A stretch of DNA of 64,000 bases from the NCBI GenBank assembly GCA_022453515.1, contig JAJNNY010000004.1, positions 372,001-436,000 of the forward strand, in the 5' to 3' direction. A program made the position numbers and the translations under genes. The notes under the pieces are model-generated. The model had not been told where the DNA came from and ran no database searches. It saw nothing but the letters and a program-made list of their open reading frames with translations. Position 1 is the stretch's first letter. Every line of letters starts with the position of its first letter. Below are positions 1-13,284 of this stretch, piece by piece. The stretch comes from Astrocystis sublimbata. Lineage: Eukaryota > Ascomycota > Sordariomycetes > Xylariales > Xylariaceae.

Positions 1-3000
1 GAACAACCGCCGATGCCGATGTAACAGGGACTCGGCACCGTGATTGTACGATATCGTGCTCCGGGCTCCTGGGAGATGGTGTGGACACACGAAAGCCGAT
101 AATGAGGGTATAACAAACAAATAACATCAATGCCTTAAGAAATAAAGTATGGGGATGTGATGTGATGTGATAGATAAGGGCTGCTATCATTCGGCAATCA
201 AGGTTTGCAGGCGGGTTGGCCCGTAGAAACAAGCGGCAACGGCAACGTCTTCCCGGAACAATGGTGCAGGACTTAAGGCAGAGGCCCGCGGTTTAGGCTC
301 TGTTGTGCGGAGTAGGTTTGACACATGAGGTCAATTTCCAAACCTTACGCACTGGCGCTAGGTATGTATGGTAACTCCATATGCGTGAGCTACTATGAGT
401 TGGTCTAAATAGTAAGTCAGTCAGTCCAGCCATCGGCAACTCAACGGCGCGGCCGTTGAGTACGCCACCGCCAACAGTTTTAGGGACTAATTATAAACAG
501 TCGTCTGTCTGTCTGCGCCGTAGAGCACAGCTGCAACTCACTTGCATGGCCTGCTGCACCTCCCTCGTAGACAAGTATCGCGCATCGTCCGCCGTCTCAG
601 GTGAGTGCAAGTGCTGGGTGGCTACTAGGGACCTGCACACGCATGCGTCTTGGGATCTGTGGGCTGACATATGGAAGGTTCTTGCGCATCCTTCGGAGAT
701 CGGACGCTGATGTGGGAGAAAAATCTTCATTTTCGAACGCAACCGGCGAGACCAGGACAGAAACGGACCACACAACGAGCTCTGTCGAGTCTGTCTACAT
801 AGGTACACTTCCTCTGCCTCAAGCTACGGTGTACTATACTAGAGTATGCGAAACATAAGATCGCTACTTCAGTCTGTGCGTACGAATAACATCGGGTTCT
901 GGTCGGGTGAGAGAATACATAGATTGATAGACAAACTGCCAAGTGTGCTATGTATGGAAAGCGAAGTTGACAGCATGCAGATGGAGAGGAGGCGAGATGC
1001 AGAGACGCAGATCATGGCCAAGGGCCCCGTCTCGCCTGTCAGGCTGTCACGGTTTGTATCGGGCGTCGGGTTTCGAGTAGTAGTGATCTATTTCATTGTT
1101 ATACTGAAATAGATTCTTTGCAGACGATATGGGCTAATTTGTCTCGTTGACTTGACTGACAGGCGAGGCGAGGCGAGGCCACAGGTGCTGTATCCGGTCT
1201 GTCGGCACTACCGACTCCTCCTTCTCTCCCACTGGAAAGCGCCCGGGTTGGTGGCAGCGTCCATCTCGCTTGAGAGATCGATATCAAATTATCAAATTAT
1301 CGCTGTACGCGAACACCGGGTGGAAAGCCGGGATGCAGCTCTGCGGGGCAGGCACGCCCAGAATGCCAGGGTGCCAGGGGTGCGACAGGTCATTACCCGT
1401 CTTGTCCGCGGGAACCTGGTTTCACCATGTCCGCTCTGGGCATAGCGCGACGCGAGCCCAGCGATCGCTCCCAATCGAGTCAAGCGTCTTATCGAGCCGT
1501 CCGGGGTTTTGCTCGTTCGTTCTTGTGCTACAGTAATAAGAATAGCACGGCCCCGGTCAGAACGAACCTGGCTGAGCCAGACAAGTCAGGTACCTAGGTA
1601 TTTAGTATGTACCTAATCGAGCAGAGACTGGGGTTCTGGAAACGAACGCCACGCAGGGGCCACGTGCAGTTTCCTTCGACAGCTTACTCGACACTGTCGC
1701 TGTCGACTGCCCTCCGCCTGCGTCATTGTCTTACCGAGAATACTACGCGACCCTACGCGACCCTACGCCGCAAGCCGAGTGTGGTAGGAGTCAATCGTTG
1801 CCATCTGTCGCTATCGGATCAGATGCTGCACCCAGGAGACGTGCAGAGACAAGCGAGAGGAGCGAAAGGATGCTAGCGCTCAGCTAACCATTTAGTTTTC
1901 TTACTTTGTACCGCAAGTATCCGTACGAGACTACATACGAGTACTCGGACACACGCAGTTGGATCTTGTCAACTGTGGTCGGAACGGTGAGGGAAACTAA
2001 ACAAAGGGCCTAACTCCGAACTAATTACGGTGCCTGTCATTGCTCAATGCCCATGGAGCCATGCGAACCACCTTCGGATACCTACTCGTCTCCTTGTACC
2101 TTGTTACAGAGCACCCTGAATCGAGTTGACTGTGAGTCAGCAAGGTGAGCCCCATGGCGCTCTCCCTGGGGGCCTGGATTTGTCCCTAGATGCACAAGGT
2201 GCATGGCCATCCTTATCCTTGCCTTGAGAAAGGGAGAATAACGATATGGTTGATTGTGCGTGAATCTACGGTATATGTGTCGGTGCTATAGCTGTATTCC
2301 GGTTAGCAAGCTATGGGATGGATGCCAAAGTCTCCGCCGGCTTTCCCACGTCGGGTACGTCAGCGGACAGGTTTGCCGGCGTCACGGTGTCATTGGAATA
2401 CCTGTTCAAGTTGGGGCCGCTGCTGCAGGCGGCGAGTCGTGTCAACCGCGCACCATCAGTACCTCCAGCAAGTACGGACACGATCGTAGATATACATAGC
2501 ACTCCGCAAACTACCATGACAATGCAAGATTGCCCATTGACGAGGAAGTCAAAACAAAGCACAGTTGTTTCGGTTATCTACTTTGTGAGTAAATCATCCG
2601 ACCGCTTTACTCCGCATAATCTTAGACTCTCGTTTTGGACCTTGGGTGGGATCAGCACAGGAGCAGGGGGCTTAGGACGGAGGATTCGATTGAAGATAGC
2701 TTTGACACTTTTAAAAATCCTACTCCACCCCCACACCTGAAAACCGTTGTATCTCCTGACGCATGTTTTGGTAGCATCGAAACTTACCAACGAACTGCAC
2801 GATTTTTTCTTTGGCGAACTTGGGACGACTTGATTTGGGAAATCTGCACGAACGACCTCGGGAACGACATATACTCGGACGTTGAGCGACCCGGGTTAGA
2901 ATCGGATTTTCTCCTATAATTGAGACATCGCTGACGTGAGAGACGTCGAGAGCACAAAGAGAAACGAGGAACAAAATTTTTCGAAGCGGGCTTTACACGG

Positions 3001-3153
3001 ATGAGAATTTGTTAAGCTATCTACATCGGAACTCACCAGGCGGCACGGAGCAATCGAATCAAAGGGACGGGTGGAACATGGTGCCTTGAATCGTCTTGCG
3101 TTCACGGGTCGTTGGAGGGTTGCTCACCTGCTTCGTGCGACAAGCAGTTAGCG
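1..3153. other. Non-coding stretch, no gene recognised
   Basis: Only short overlapping open frames with no recognisable protein, no repeated codon pattern and no convincing splice-linked exon chain are seen here. A palindromic AGGTACCTAGGTA copy lies at 1588-1600 and small tandem repeats (CGAGG near 1160, CCTACGCGA near 1745) are visible. The last few hundred bases presumably hold the promoter of the 7TM gene that starts at 3154. An open frame of 140 codons at 2318-2740 was considered but has no supporting features. Confidence 0.55.
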
Positions 3154-5010
3154 ATGTCTGGGGATAATCAGGTCTACGATAACTCACAGGAAACACCTGG
3201 TGTTTTTAACACAAAGAAACCCGCTAATGGAGTGCTCATAACCTTCGCTGTGAGTCTCGACGGACGAGGACTGATCTATCTACCTCTGCACCTCTCGTGT
3301 AGCTCAATATGACTAACAGCCATATCTTTCGCATTAGATTATATCCTGGACATGTGTGGTTCTGAGAATACACACGCGATGGCGCCTTCAATGTTTGGGA
3401 TGGGACGATTTGTTCGTTGTGCTTTTTCGGGTATGCAAAAGCACCTTGACATCAGCAATCGTGTCGTCCGACTAACAAATCTTAGATTTCGGGGACACTG
3501 GGCACGATATTCCTTTTATTATGTATGGTCTTGCCCCATCACATCCGGTCAGAGATGACGATGCTAACACGAGTCATAGTATATAATTACGGCTTCGGTC
3601 TACATTTCTATGAAATCAGCCCGGAGTGGCGGATGGGATTCTTAAAAGTGAGGCACTTTTCCCAGTTCGACACCTAATACCTAAAACAGGTGTTATGCCC
3701 AAGCGAGAGCCCATGACTGATGCCTGAGGACAGAACTTTTATGTGGCCTTACTTTCCTATGTTCTCTCGACAACACTCATGAAACTCTGCCTACTTTCAC
3801 AGTATCTCCGTCTGTTCACCGACGACCACCGTATGCGTAAGATCGTCTGGTTCGCCATCGTTGTCTGTGCGCTTTGGGGCACAGCCTTCTCCGTCATCGC
3901 GCTGGCGCCTTGCGTCCCGCTCCAAGGCTTCTGGGATTGGACTTTGGAAGATGCGCGCTGCTACGGCTTCGGGTCTAGGATCCCTGATGAAATTGGAGGC
4001 ACTTATGCCGCGCATGTAGGCACCAACGTTATCCTCGATCTCGGTATGTAACCACTCTTTATCCCCTCTTTCTGAAAGTATATTCGGAGGCAAAAGTCAA
4101 CCTCTCGGGTGTCTCTGTTTCTGAAACACTTGCAACCACCTGAACCCTACACATTCACCTTTTTCTCGGTCTCGTATCCTTTGAATGACAACTGCTGACT
4201 CTCATTAAGTCGTACTGGCGATTCCAGTTCCGATGTTCTTCCAGACGCTGAGAGAAAAGAAGCAACGACTTGGGTTCTCCATCATGATACTACTGGGTGT
4301 AGGGTAAGATCGATGATAATACGATCACAAGACTGAGATTGTGGCAGCTAACATTTCCTGTGTGTAGCATCAACATTATTAGCATCTTGCGCCTAAGCAC
4401 CATCATTGAGCATCGGGCAGGAACATATCCCGTAGTCGACCCGACTTTCTACACGCCAATAGCCATCGTGCTGGCCGCACTCGAGGTGGAGCTTGCCTCC
4501 ATCGTCGCCTCGGTGCCCGTCTTCTGGCCGATGCTGACACAGAGCCTGGGCGCCATCTTCGTGACACACGAAGTCCAGGTGACGCATCATCACCGTCGCC
4601 TGTCCGGCGAGGAACACCAATTTGAGTTGCACGCGCCCTCGACACGCTCAAGCCGCACCCGCCGCGGCAGCGACGGTAGCCTGAAGCTCGTCATCATGGA
4701 GACCGAGGGCACGAGCCGTGCGAGCAGCCCAACCCATGGCCTGGACAAGTCGGCGCAGACCTACGATAAGAAGGACCCGTACGTCCGCGGCAGGGTGTAT
4801 CCGCTCGCAAACGACGGCATGGGCACCAACGAGACGCAGGTCGTGTCGGAAGGGCAACGCGGTTTCCAGAAGAACTACAAGGAGCACTTCGGCGGGCAAG
4901 ACAAGGTGGATGATTCGAGGCCTAGCACCACCGATAGACGGAGCAAGGACGATCAGGCGGATCGGTCCTGGAGCCTGTCGCTCTCGAGAAAACCCTCGAT
5001 GAGGTTCTGA
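3154..5010 (+). CDS. Rhodopsin-domain seven-transmembrane protein (fungal SAT4/PTH11-like family)
   Basis: Predicted integral plasma-membrane protein of about 446 aa. Seven exons join in frame: 3154-3249, 3338-3430, 3486-3522, 3580-3647, 3734-4043, 4210-4303, 4368-5010. All introns use GT-AG, and branch-like GACTAAC/GCTAACAC precede several acceptors. Family marks seen directly: GWDDLFVVLF after the first membrane helix, YGFGLHFYEI, the long helix SYVLSTTLMKLCLLSQYLRLF-like block, and DVVLAIPVPMF, all typical of the fungal rhodopsin fold (Pfam Fung_rhodopsin). No CFEM domain is present, so a classical CFEM-PTH11 receptor is unlikely. The last ~130 residues are a Ser/charged cytosolic tail. 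The ligand is unknown. The reading frame extends upstream to 3112 without ATG, so 3154 is the first ATG. It is convergent with the gene ending at 5769. Family membership is confident; a signalling role is inference. Confidence 0.85.
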
Positions 5011-5768
5011 AATACATGATAATGGAGATGAATGGGTTTCGCGGGGAGGGTATCTATCTACCATCGTTATGCGACAATTATATTTGTAATGTTTTTTCAT
5101 ATTGTCCATGTACTTACCTACTTAGTATACCGATACCCCATACCCGTACGTGGTATTATTGTTTTTTTTTCGTCATCAAAAATTGTCACACTCCCTTTTA
5201 GTTTCACCTCCCACACACATAGTTACCTACTTCAAGTACCTAGATATACGCAGCCCAGGCAAGAGTCAACACTGTCCCGCGAATCAAATAGTGTAATCGT
5301 GTCACGCATTGCAATTGAGAAGGTACGTTTAGTCTGAACTGAACAATCATCTTGTACTATTGTTCTGGCATAACGGGCTGTGGCCAGAGATCCCGTCCGA
5401 TCTAGCTTGCTGTGAACAACAAGCCATACTTCCACAATCCGATACATGTTTGAGTCAGTGCATCATTGACTCCCTGACTGGCCTTTTCCCCTCTCCGATT
5501 TCCCTTGTACTGAACGCCATTTTTTCAATCCTTCAATTTTTTTCTTTTTCGTTTTTCATTTTGCTTGTTCTCCTATTCCTTTTCAAACGAGTGGCTCTCT
5601 TTGCCAGTCAAGCACTTGGTCAAAACACAATAAATTCTGCTCACTGGCCACAATCCTCAACGTTCCATAATTTCACTCGACAAGTGTATATAATTTGACG
5701 AATAGAATGATCGTATCGGGGGCGGCGGTGCAACGTGAGAGCAAGTGACGATCACGGAAACAATGGAT
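5011..5768. other. Convergent intergenic region
   Basis: The 3' ends of the 7TM gene (+) and the next gene (-) face each other. The stretch is T-rich with an AATAAA-like element near 5629 that could serve either transcript. No coding potential seen. Confidence 0.6.
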
Positions 5769-7284
5769 TTACGACCGCGAAGGAGAGTCGGGAGCCGCGT
5801 CCTCTGCCGTCTTGCTCCAATCGATGAATTCATGCCACGTGGCGTCTTCGAAATTCTGATTGACACCCATGCCAAAGGCGTATCCCGGAGGAGGGCGCGG
5901 CGGGACTAGCGCGTTGTCGCTGAACATGTCGTCCACGTCAAAGTCGTTGTCGTAGTCCACCTGACCGTGGACAGTCCAAGCCGCGGGAGCTGGTTCGGCA
6001 GCTTGTCTGCCGTGGTCGAAAAGGACTGGGCCTGGGTCAAGAGGAAGATCGGTTACATCGCCAGCGTTGTGTTGGACAGGGGCAGGAACATCGTGTGGTT
6101 GAGTACCCTGGGCAGGTGCATCGACGCTTGGATTCTGCTGGAGAACAGTGTCGCTCATCCTCTGTAGCTGAGTACCGAAGACAACGCCAGGGTTGATGAA
6201 GTTGGGCATAGGGTTGTATGGCTCATCAAGATGAGGATACTCGGAATTGCTGACTTCCTGCTAGGTAAGTCCAGTATACCCGGTTCCCCAATCGCTTCTG
6301 GCAGCGGCGGCCTCTTGATTTGTGACGACGCCGTTTCCGGTGACATCTTGGCCAGCCTCCTCGAGGCGCGGGATCTTATGAGGTCTGGAACTCTCTCGAT
6401 TGGGAGAACCCTGACTTAGCTGACTTACGGAGATGGTTTCATCAGTGTCGTAGTCCGTGTCGTCGTCCGTTTCGTCGTCGGTGACCCAGTGGTCCTCATC
6501 GTCATCGTCATCGCTTTCCAGCTCGGCGGCCTGACGCTTGGACACACCGACGCCGGCGTGGCTGCTGCTTGCGTCGGATTCCACTGCAAAAAGGGGGAAG
6601 AGTTGTTAGCTTTCGAATAATCTGAGCCTGTAGTCCATTGCCTTGCGAAGAAGAAGTTTATGCTCATGGCGTACACGCTTTGAAAGCCGATGTTGCTGAG
6701 TTTGATCGAAATCGACCCCAACCCTAAGGATCACAAATGGGGAAAAGACGAAGCAAGGACAATGGTGCGAGGAATACTTACCATTGATACCGTCCTCCTC
6801 CTCATCGCCCTCAGGCTTCTCGTCGTCCGCTTTCTCACCAGCGAAAATCGCTGCGACATTGGCGGCGATTTTGCCATACTTTGCCATGATTCGCTTGAAG
6901 CCAGTCATCGCGCTATTCGCGGTTCTGTAATGAGTCGACTCCGCAAGTTTCTTCCAATTGACCTGTTGTTCCGGTGAGTTTCGTGTACGTAATCAACCAA
7001 AGTAATAGTATGGAGACGGGAACAAGAATCGATGTAGCATTCAAGGATCAATGTTTAGGTAGATGGTATGAAGGCTCAGCTATGTATGCGATGGATCATG
7101 GCACGGAATTGGCTTGGCTTACCTCAACCTCTCCCTTCTCATTGATGATTGGCCCGATACGAAGTGCTTGGTACACGACCGACACCTCGCGGTCGAGCAC
7201 ACTGACTTGATGGACTAGTTGGCGGTTCGTGATGGCCGCCCCCGAGGCCTTGCACTTCTTCTTGCTACCCTTTGATTTACCCAT
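5769..7284 (-). CDS. Small lysine-rich N-terminus / acidic-middle protein, possible Myb-like helical domain
   Basis: About 328 aa in four exons on the minus strand: 7284-7123, 6962-6782, 6583-6429, 6257-5769. The phases agree (162+181+155+489 nt). The N-terminus MGKSKGSKKK is strongly basic. Residues ~35-75, spanning the first intron, read VYQALRIGPIINEKGEVEVNWKKLAES and continue into TANSAMTGFKRIMAKYG. This helical pattern resembles the Myb/SANT-like modules of many small fungal proteins, but that is a weak similarity by eye. It is followed by an acidic tract (ESDDDDDEDHWVTDDETDDDTD) and a Pro/Asp-rich tail. Function is unknown; a nuclear chromatin-associated role is inference. The third intron is the least certain: the donor GTAAGT near 6428 is strong, but a shorter alternative near 6290 is possible. 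It is transcribed toward the 7TM gene. Confidence 0.7.
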
Positions 7285-8922
7285 GGTGTGTAGTTGAATG
7301 AGTATATCTGAGGGAATGCTTGCCTGAGTGGGAGTTGTGGCTAGGAAAATCGATCTGTGGGTGGTGAAGAATACGAGAGGAGTGTGTGTGAGCGTTTGGG
7401 TTGGGTGAGGAAAGGTCTACGGTTTGCAGGTGACGAGGAAGCAACAAACAGTGAGGTACCCAGCTGGGAAATTGCTTCCTATCTGTGAGACTTGATAATC
7501 GTCTCGGCGATGACATCGTGGGGTTGGCAATTCATTTGTAAACAAAGACCCGCGTGCTAAGCCGCCGCGGCTGGGGAGTGTGCGGCTTGTTGGGGCACAA
7601 ATGTCACGCCGACAAGGGTCACGATGTCATTGACAAAACACCAGGATGCGTATTTAGTGGGATTCATGTTAGTGTGCATTACGCCATCCTACGCGGAAGG
7701 CCCAAAAGCACAACCTTGCGAACACCCCTTTCAAATATTCATGAAAGGGGTGTTTTCTGACATCACCGTGGAATTCAGATTGTCATGAATTTTCCTCTTA
7801 GTCATTAGAGTTGGGATCAATGAAATTTGTGAGATGTCTCACAAGCCTGTGCGGAAGAACTTACTTCTCTCATAGCATGCATAATCCAACAAGAACATGC
7901 ACCAACAACTCGAACTACATAGCCATCAATCCCATGAGCAAATTCAAGGTTGTGATGAAATAGCACGTTCAAACCCTATCTGTCATCTATCCAGGTGGAA
8001 TAATCTACTACAGAATGTTTCAACAACAGTGATATAAATAAAGTGATGCAGTCACCAGGCACAGATAGTGAGTTGCACTCAACACCACCCGATTTGATTT
8101 CCTTTCTTTGATACATCCGACAAAACCTGAGAATCTGAAATATCGAGGGCATAACAATACAGTTCCCCTCTCAAAACCATACGAAACCATATGCGTAATA
8201 CTGCTCCATCTTGAGACTTGGGGGGAACTACACCAGGAAAAAGGACAAGATTTCTCAATAATAATTATATGGTGTAAGTCAATATGCTCAATAAGGTTGA
8301 GTTCAAACTCAAGAAATTTGCCCTACTGGGGCCTGACATATCACGGGCAGCACCATCAAGAGAACGATCAACTTCCAACCTTTTCTTTTGTATCTGGATA
8401 CTAGCTTACTCCCTCGTAAGGGGGCCAACTTCAATTGCACAACACTGATCGCGAGCCCATAGGGAGCGGCCAACCGATATGGATTGATTGTCACGTGTGC
8501 TTTTATAGTTTGACTTGTAAAACATCCTGCATACTGCTTGTATGTACTCTAAATCCCTTGAAAGTCCTGGCACTTTCTAGTAGATAGATTCATAGTGTCG
8601 GTATAGGGGTGGCCTTGCACACCGCATGCCTCTAAGGAGGCCTGAGAGTATACTGTTTCCCCGGGTAAGAACATCCAAGCAACCAACCAATCAAGCTCGA
8701 GAAAATGACCTAGTGATTTCATAACATAACTATTCAAAGTGTTCAGTGTGCGAGGCAAATGTCAAATCCGTAGTGTATGGAACAAGGGGAGCTCTTTCAT
8801 GGAATTCCCTTGTGACCCCTTGGCATGCCACACAAAATTTATGCTCATCAATCATTCATCTACATGCAATATGTCCTCATGCAGGATGGATATATACAAC
8901 ACTCCATATCAATATGGCAAGC
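7285..8922. other. Intergenic region with a perfect hairpin
   Basis: No gene is recognised. It separates two minus-strand genes and should contain the promoter of the 5769-7284 gene and the 3' UTR of the hydrolase. A 13-bp perfect inverted repeat lies at 7721-7754. The part from about 7760 to 8720 is visibly more AT-rich than the flanking coding DNA and has only short broken frames. Confidence 0.55.
7721..7754. repeat. 13-bp perfect inverted repeat (hairpin)
   Basis: The arm AACACCCCTTTCA (7721-7733) is exactly complementary to TGAAAGGGGTGTT (7742-7754), with an 8-nt loop AATATTCA. Seen directly. The role is unknown: transposon relic, RNA hairpin or protein-binding site are all possible. Confidence 0.85.
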
Positions 8923-11128
8923 TCAGTCTTCATTCTGCAGGCCCGTCAGCGGACCAGCCAAACCCTGCATACGTCGACTTAGCAAATCATCCGAGCTATC
9001 AAGCTTGACTATGCTCCTTGACCCTCGGCCACCCCTCCCATTCGTCCTCCTCTTCCTACTCGAGGCGCCGTTTGTTTTCACGCCGTGATGTTCATCGCCA
9101 GAATGATCCGAGTTTTCTCCAGTCTTTCCGCTAGTATCATTACTGGAAGTTTTTCCCCTGAGCCTAGTCATATTGATCTCCAGAGGACGATCCTCGTCCC
9201 CGCTGGAATCGGCGTTAGAAAGAAGGCGGGCCCGAGATCGCCTTTCCTCGCGTCTTTCACGAGCCTCCGCGGCATTGAGGGCCTCTTCCGCCCATTGCGC
9301 ACATCGGTCGATGAGTTTCCAGGCAGGTGGGTAAACTGTAGGAAACTGCATAAAACCGTGGCTGATACCAGGAATTAGAACCAACTCAGCGGCATCCTTA
9401 TCGTCAAAATCAGCCACATCTGCCTGCTCATTCATGCCGCGTATATCTTGACGTGAATGATATGCGTGTTTAATGCGGCGTAGGCGACTGGCAAATATGA
9501 CAGTGTCGTCGACTAAGGGGTCTCGTTCGCCTGTCATAAAGTACGTCTTTGGAAATCGCTCTAGGAGAGCATCGGGTGCTAGAATTGGAGACAGGAGGTA
9601 GTCCTGTGAAAAGTCTGGCCGGTTGTGAGGACCGATATATAGGATAACCATGGCACGCATCATCTCTGGCGTGATGATACGGTCATTGAAGTATGAGATC
9701 ATGGATGCCATAGCGAGACGCGTGCGCAGAGGCTCAGGATGATGGGATAAGGATTGACTTTCACGCCGAGCTGGTGATGTTGCGGGTTGTGACTTCGACC
9801 AAGTTCGCGGGCTTGCATGTGAATACTCGGGATGGGTATCCTCAGGCCCCTGACCACTTGGCTTTTCCGCCGATGAATTTGTAGTAGGCACCTGGGTGGT
9901 AGGATACTCGTCTTCATCGTCAGATTGATGAGGAGTGCCGACTAAGTCGTTGTACTGCATCTTTTTGCGCTTCAAATAACTCTTATTTGTGACACGCATG
10001 CTCCGATCTTTAATCAATGCCATTTGTTCATCGGACATCCAGTTACCAATGTTCATGTCCAGAACTGGATAGAAAAGTATTAGACTAGCCGGTGGTGGCA
10101 ACTCCTCTTGGACAAGGCCTGGTCGTCGTTTGCTAGTGGCAGTTTCCAAGATCATTAAAACCATGGCTGCCGCGAGATTGCCGCCCGCGCTGTCTCCTGT
10201 TACCACAATCTTCGGGGTCTCCCTTCCAGACATGCCTAGGCAACGGCCCCTGGTTTTGATGATGGTAGTGTACACGTCGAAACATTCGTTCAGTGCATAC
10301 GGATATGGAGACTCGGGTGCTTTTTGGTAGTCAAGGGCAAGTACAGGCAACCCTGTCTTACCCGCCCAGGCAAGGAGCTTATCATCGTTGCATCTCGGAT
10401 CCATAGCAACGAAGCCGCCACCTGGAATATCCAGAATCACTTTGCTGATATGTTCGATGTCTGCAATAGGCCCGTCGTAGTACAGCCAACCAGAGACTGG
10501 TTCCTTGTAGTCGCTGGTTTCTGGGCGTGGTATGCGAATCGCTCGAGGGGGCCAGCGTGTGAAGCGCGGTCGCATCAGGTTCTGCAGAGCGCCCAGATAG
10601 GGCGATGTTCCTTTGTTCCAACTGACACGCAAATGTTCGACGGTCAGCATGCCACGGACTTTGCGGACTTTCTCGTCGGCGCGTTCAGCAGCCACCATGT
10701 AGAAAGCAGTGAAGACCATGCTTGCAATATCTCTCAGCCACTTTCTCCTGATTTTCATCGCGGTCCAGAAGCCGGCGTCGAGGGCTGTGAGCACCCAAGT
10801 AGCGCGGAAGTAGGCAGCGTCGTACATGTTCGCCATGGGCTCTGGGCTCGCCAATCCTACGAGGGTGCTGAAGTTGCGGCCAGCGTATAGGTACATCATG
10901 GTAAACACAACAATTTGCCACCCGGTCAGTTTCTTCGAGGCAAACTTGGACAACAACCGTACAAACGGCGGCCCATGGCGGTTACCTCTGCGTCACAGTT
11001 AGCTTTTTACTGACGGCGAAGAGTGCGTGAACATACCTATAGAGATAAACAGACCAGAACGACAGGACTGCCAGAATCTGGAGTCTGCGTGACTTGGCAG
11101 AAGGTCTGCCAAGCACGTGGTCTATCAT
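8923..11128 (-). CDS. HSL-type alpha/beta hydrolase (lipase/esterase)
   Basis: About 718 aa in two exons, 11128-11037 and 10987-8923. The first exon was found by eye: it starts MIDHVLGRPSAKS, has a hydrophobic stretch that may anchor the protein, and joins through GTATGT...CAG. Hormone-sensitive-lipase-family marks are present: oxyanion motif PGGGF at 219-223 (Pro replaces the usual His of HGGG), nucleophile S297 in GDSAGG, acid D520 in GERDPLVDD, and H574 in GISHGFM. Between the nucleophile and acid lies a ~120-residue low-complexity insert rich in Ser, Pro and Glu (SDDEDEYPTTQ...), not seen in short bacterial homologues. The C-terminal ~130 residues are charged and probably disordered. The substrate cannot be read from sequence; acyl or steryl esters are plausible. 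N-terminal membrane association is inference. The lone ORF from 10956 lacks an ATG, which supports the upstream exon. Confidence 0.9.
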
Positions 11129-11386
11129 TTTGTCGCGACAGAGCCGGTGTGTGGTATCCTACGATAAGAATGGGAATGCGACATGCCAATCTAGACAATG
11201 CAGAAAAAGGCTGGGAGAGGGAGGGAGTCAATCAGCCCCGAGGGAATCGCGGAGTCGCACGCTAGATGATAATACCCAGACTTAACAGGAATGCAAAACT
11301 AGTTTTTTATGAACATGTAGAGAACGAGTCGAGACATTGCGTCCCCCGTGGGCACTGGGGATGATGTAGCCGAGTAGATTGGAGAC

Positions 11387-11410
11387 GAAGAGGCGAAGAG
11401 GCGAAGAGGC
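11387..11410. repeat. Tandem repeat (GAAGAGGC)x3
   Basis: Three perfect 8-bp units in non-coding DNA upstream of the hydrolase gene. Confidence 0.85.
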
Positions 11411-12288
11411 GTCAGAGTAGTCAAGTAGTCGTTGAGTCAGGTAGGAGGTTCAATCACAAGCAAGTGGTCTGCGATGACAATAGAGGGAAAGATACAAAGA
11501 CAAAGATGGCAGGTCGCGCGGCGCGGGACCACAAAGCTATCTGTCGGTTTGGAACGACGATCTCATAGCATATGCCTAGGTACGCTATGAGTATGAGCTG
11601 GCAAGGCGGGATGGGATGCCTGTCGAGCCTGTATCGATATGTCGGCGAGAACGAGGTTTTGGAGGCCAGGCAAGAAGGAGGTCCTCAGCCAGCCGTTGGC
11701 TGACGGGAGCCCCGAGAACCGAACATGTGAGCCAGCCAGCTCGCCAGCCAGTGACGTTTGCGTTGTCAGCAAGCAAGTTGCGGGCGGCACGAGCTGTGAC
11801 ATGTGAAAGTGGCCCACATGTGCTTGTTTCATGAGGTCCCTACCGACATGTGTATGTACCTGTCATGCCTGCCTGTATTTGCACCTGTGGAGACACCTAG
11901 CCACACCTACAGCTACGGGGCGAGACGGGTACTTGCGGCTACAGCCACATGCTCGGAGAGGTACATATGTACCGCACCGTACCTCTAGGCTTACTTAACC
12001 TTAATTCTTTTAAGGTTGCAGGTGGTTACCCCATAAGTCCATCCTGCCCCAGGTTTTGGCCTGTCCTCCCTTTGCCGAGGTACTTGGTGCCAGATTCTGC
12101 TGTCAGCGCATGGTCAATTGGTGGTAATTACAACAGTCAACCCAGTAATTGCAGAACATTCAGCAAGTTGGGGTAGGGGTATGTAAGATGGTATTAATTG
12201 TCAACTTTATGGTCCTCGCAACAAGTAATTGCAGCGACCTTCTCAGGTTGGGATTGATGCGCAACATGTAAGCACTCGAGCATCTGTG

Positions 12289-12306
12289 TACCTAGGCCCC
12301 TAGGTA
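12289..12306. repeat. Perfect palindrome TACCTAGG-CC-CCTAGGTA
   Basis: Eight-base arms around a 2-base centre. It is one of many copies of a TACCTAGGTA-like palindrome spread through non-coding parts of the window. Confidence 0.85.
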
Positions 12307-12570
12307 GACATCTTGGATGCTAGATAGTGATGGTGTGGATGGCATGTTAGGGTCTCAGATACCTACCTGTAGGAAGACACGATCAGAAGATGAGATTGGA
12401 GGTTGGAGATCTAAAATGACCAAAAGATGACCCAGACAATGTGCCCAGCTGTAGGCCCGGGGTACTTAGATACCTCGCCCGGCGCGCTCTGGACCGGCCC
12501 CAGCCGCAAGTATTGTACAACCAGTGCTAACGGATAGGACTCAAGGAGGACCTTCAAAATCCAAGTTGAA

Positions 12571-12573
<3 letters not shown>

Positions 12574-12603
<30 letters not shown>
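12574..12603. repeat. Microsatellite (ATC)10
   Basis: Ten perfect ATC units followed by ATG, in non-coding DNA. Confidence 0.95.
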
Positions 12604-12605
<2 letters not shown>

Positions 12606-13263
12606 GCATCGAAAAGTGATGCATTCTACACGCAGAGCACTTTCCGCGCAGATCCAGGTCGCAACTCATTTTCCCGACCATGCTGTAATGCTCAGGGAGC
12701 GCGCAGCGAATTGCTCAGCCGACAAGAGCTAGAACATACGACTGGTGTTGTTGCGAAGCTGCCGCCATCCAAGAGCCAGGCGACAGGCCATGCTATACAC
12801 CTCTTGTCACTCTGGAAAGGAGCCAGCATGTCATACAATCGGAAACCAAGCATGGGCATTGCCACTACCTCGATCCCCTCAAAATTCATACCCACACAAC
12901 CTCGCGCAAGATCGAATAGCCAATGGGTCGTCAATCAAGCAGTCAAGGTGGTGTTGGAAAGGGTTGCTAAACACATATGGGGAATGCTGCCAAGGAGACG
13001 TCCACATTGTCAAAGTGAACTCGTCGTTTTCAGTCCAACTCATACAGCAGAGTTGTTTCGAGCTGCACTTGGTTTGCAAGAGGCAAGGTTAGTCACAGTC
13101 ACGGCTTATACCTCTTAAGTATACTCTGGTGGGTTGATGTTTTGACCCAAGTTGGCTTAGTGACTTGGCGACTTGGTCTGGGAGGACTTACAGCGACATC
13201 GGACCAAAAAAAGTCATATCGATAACACTTTGGGTGCTGAGGTGAGTGACAGTGATACTGCTA

Positions 13264-13284
13264 CTGCTGCTGCTGCTGCTGCTG
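13264..13284. repeat. Microsatellite (CTG)7
   Basis: Seven perfect CTG units in the probable ARG8 leader or promoter. Confidence 0.95.
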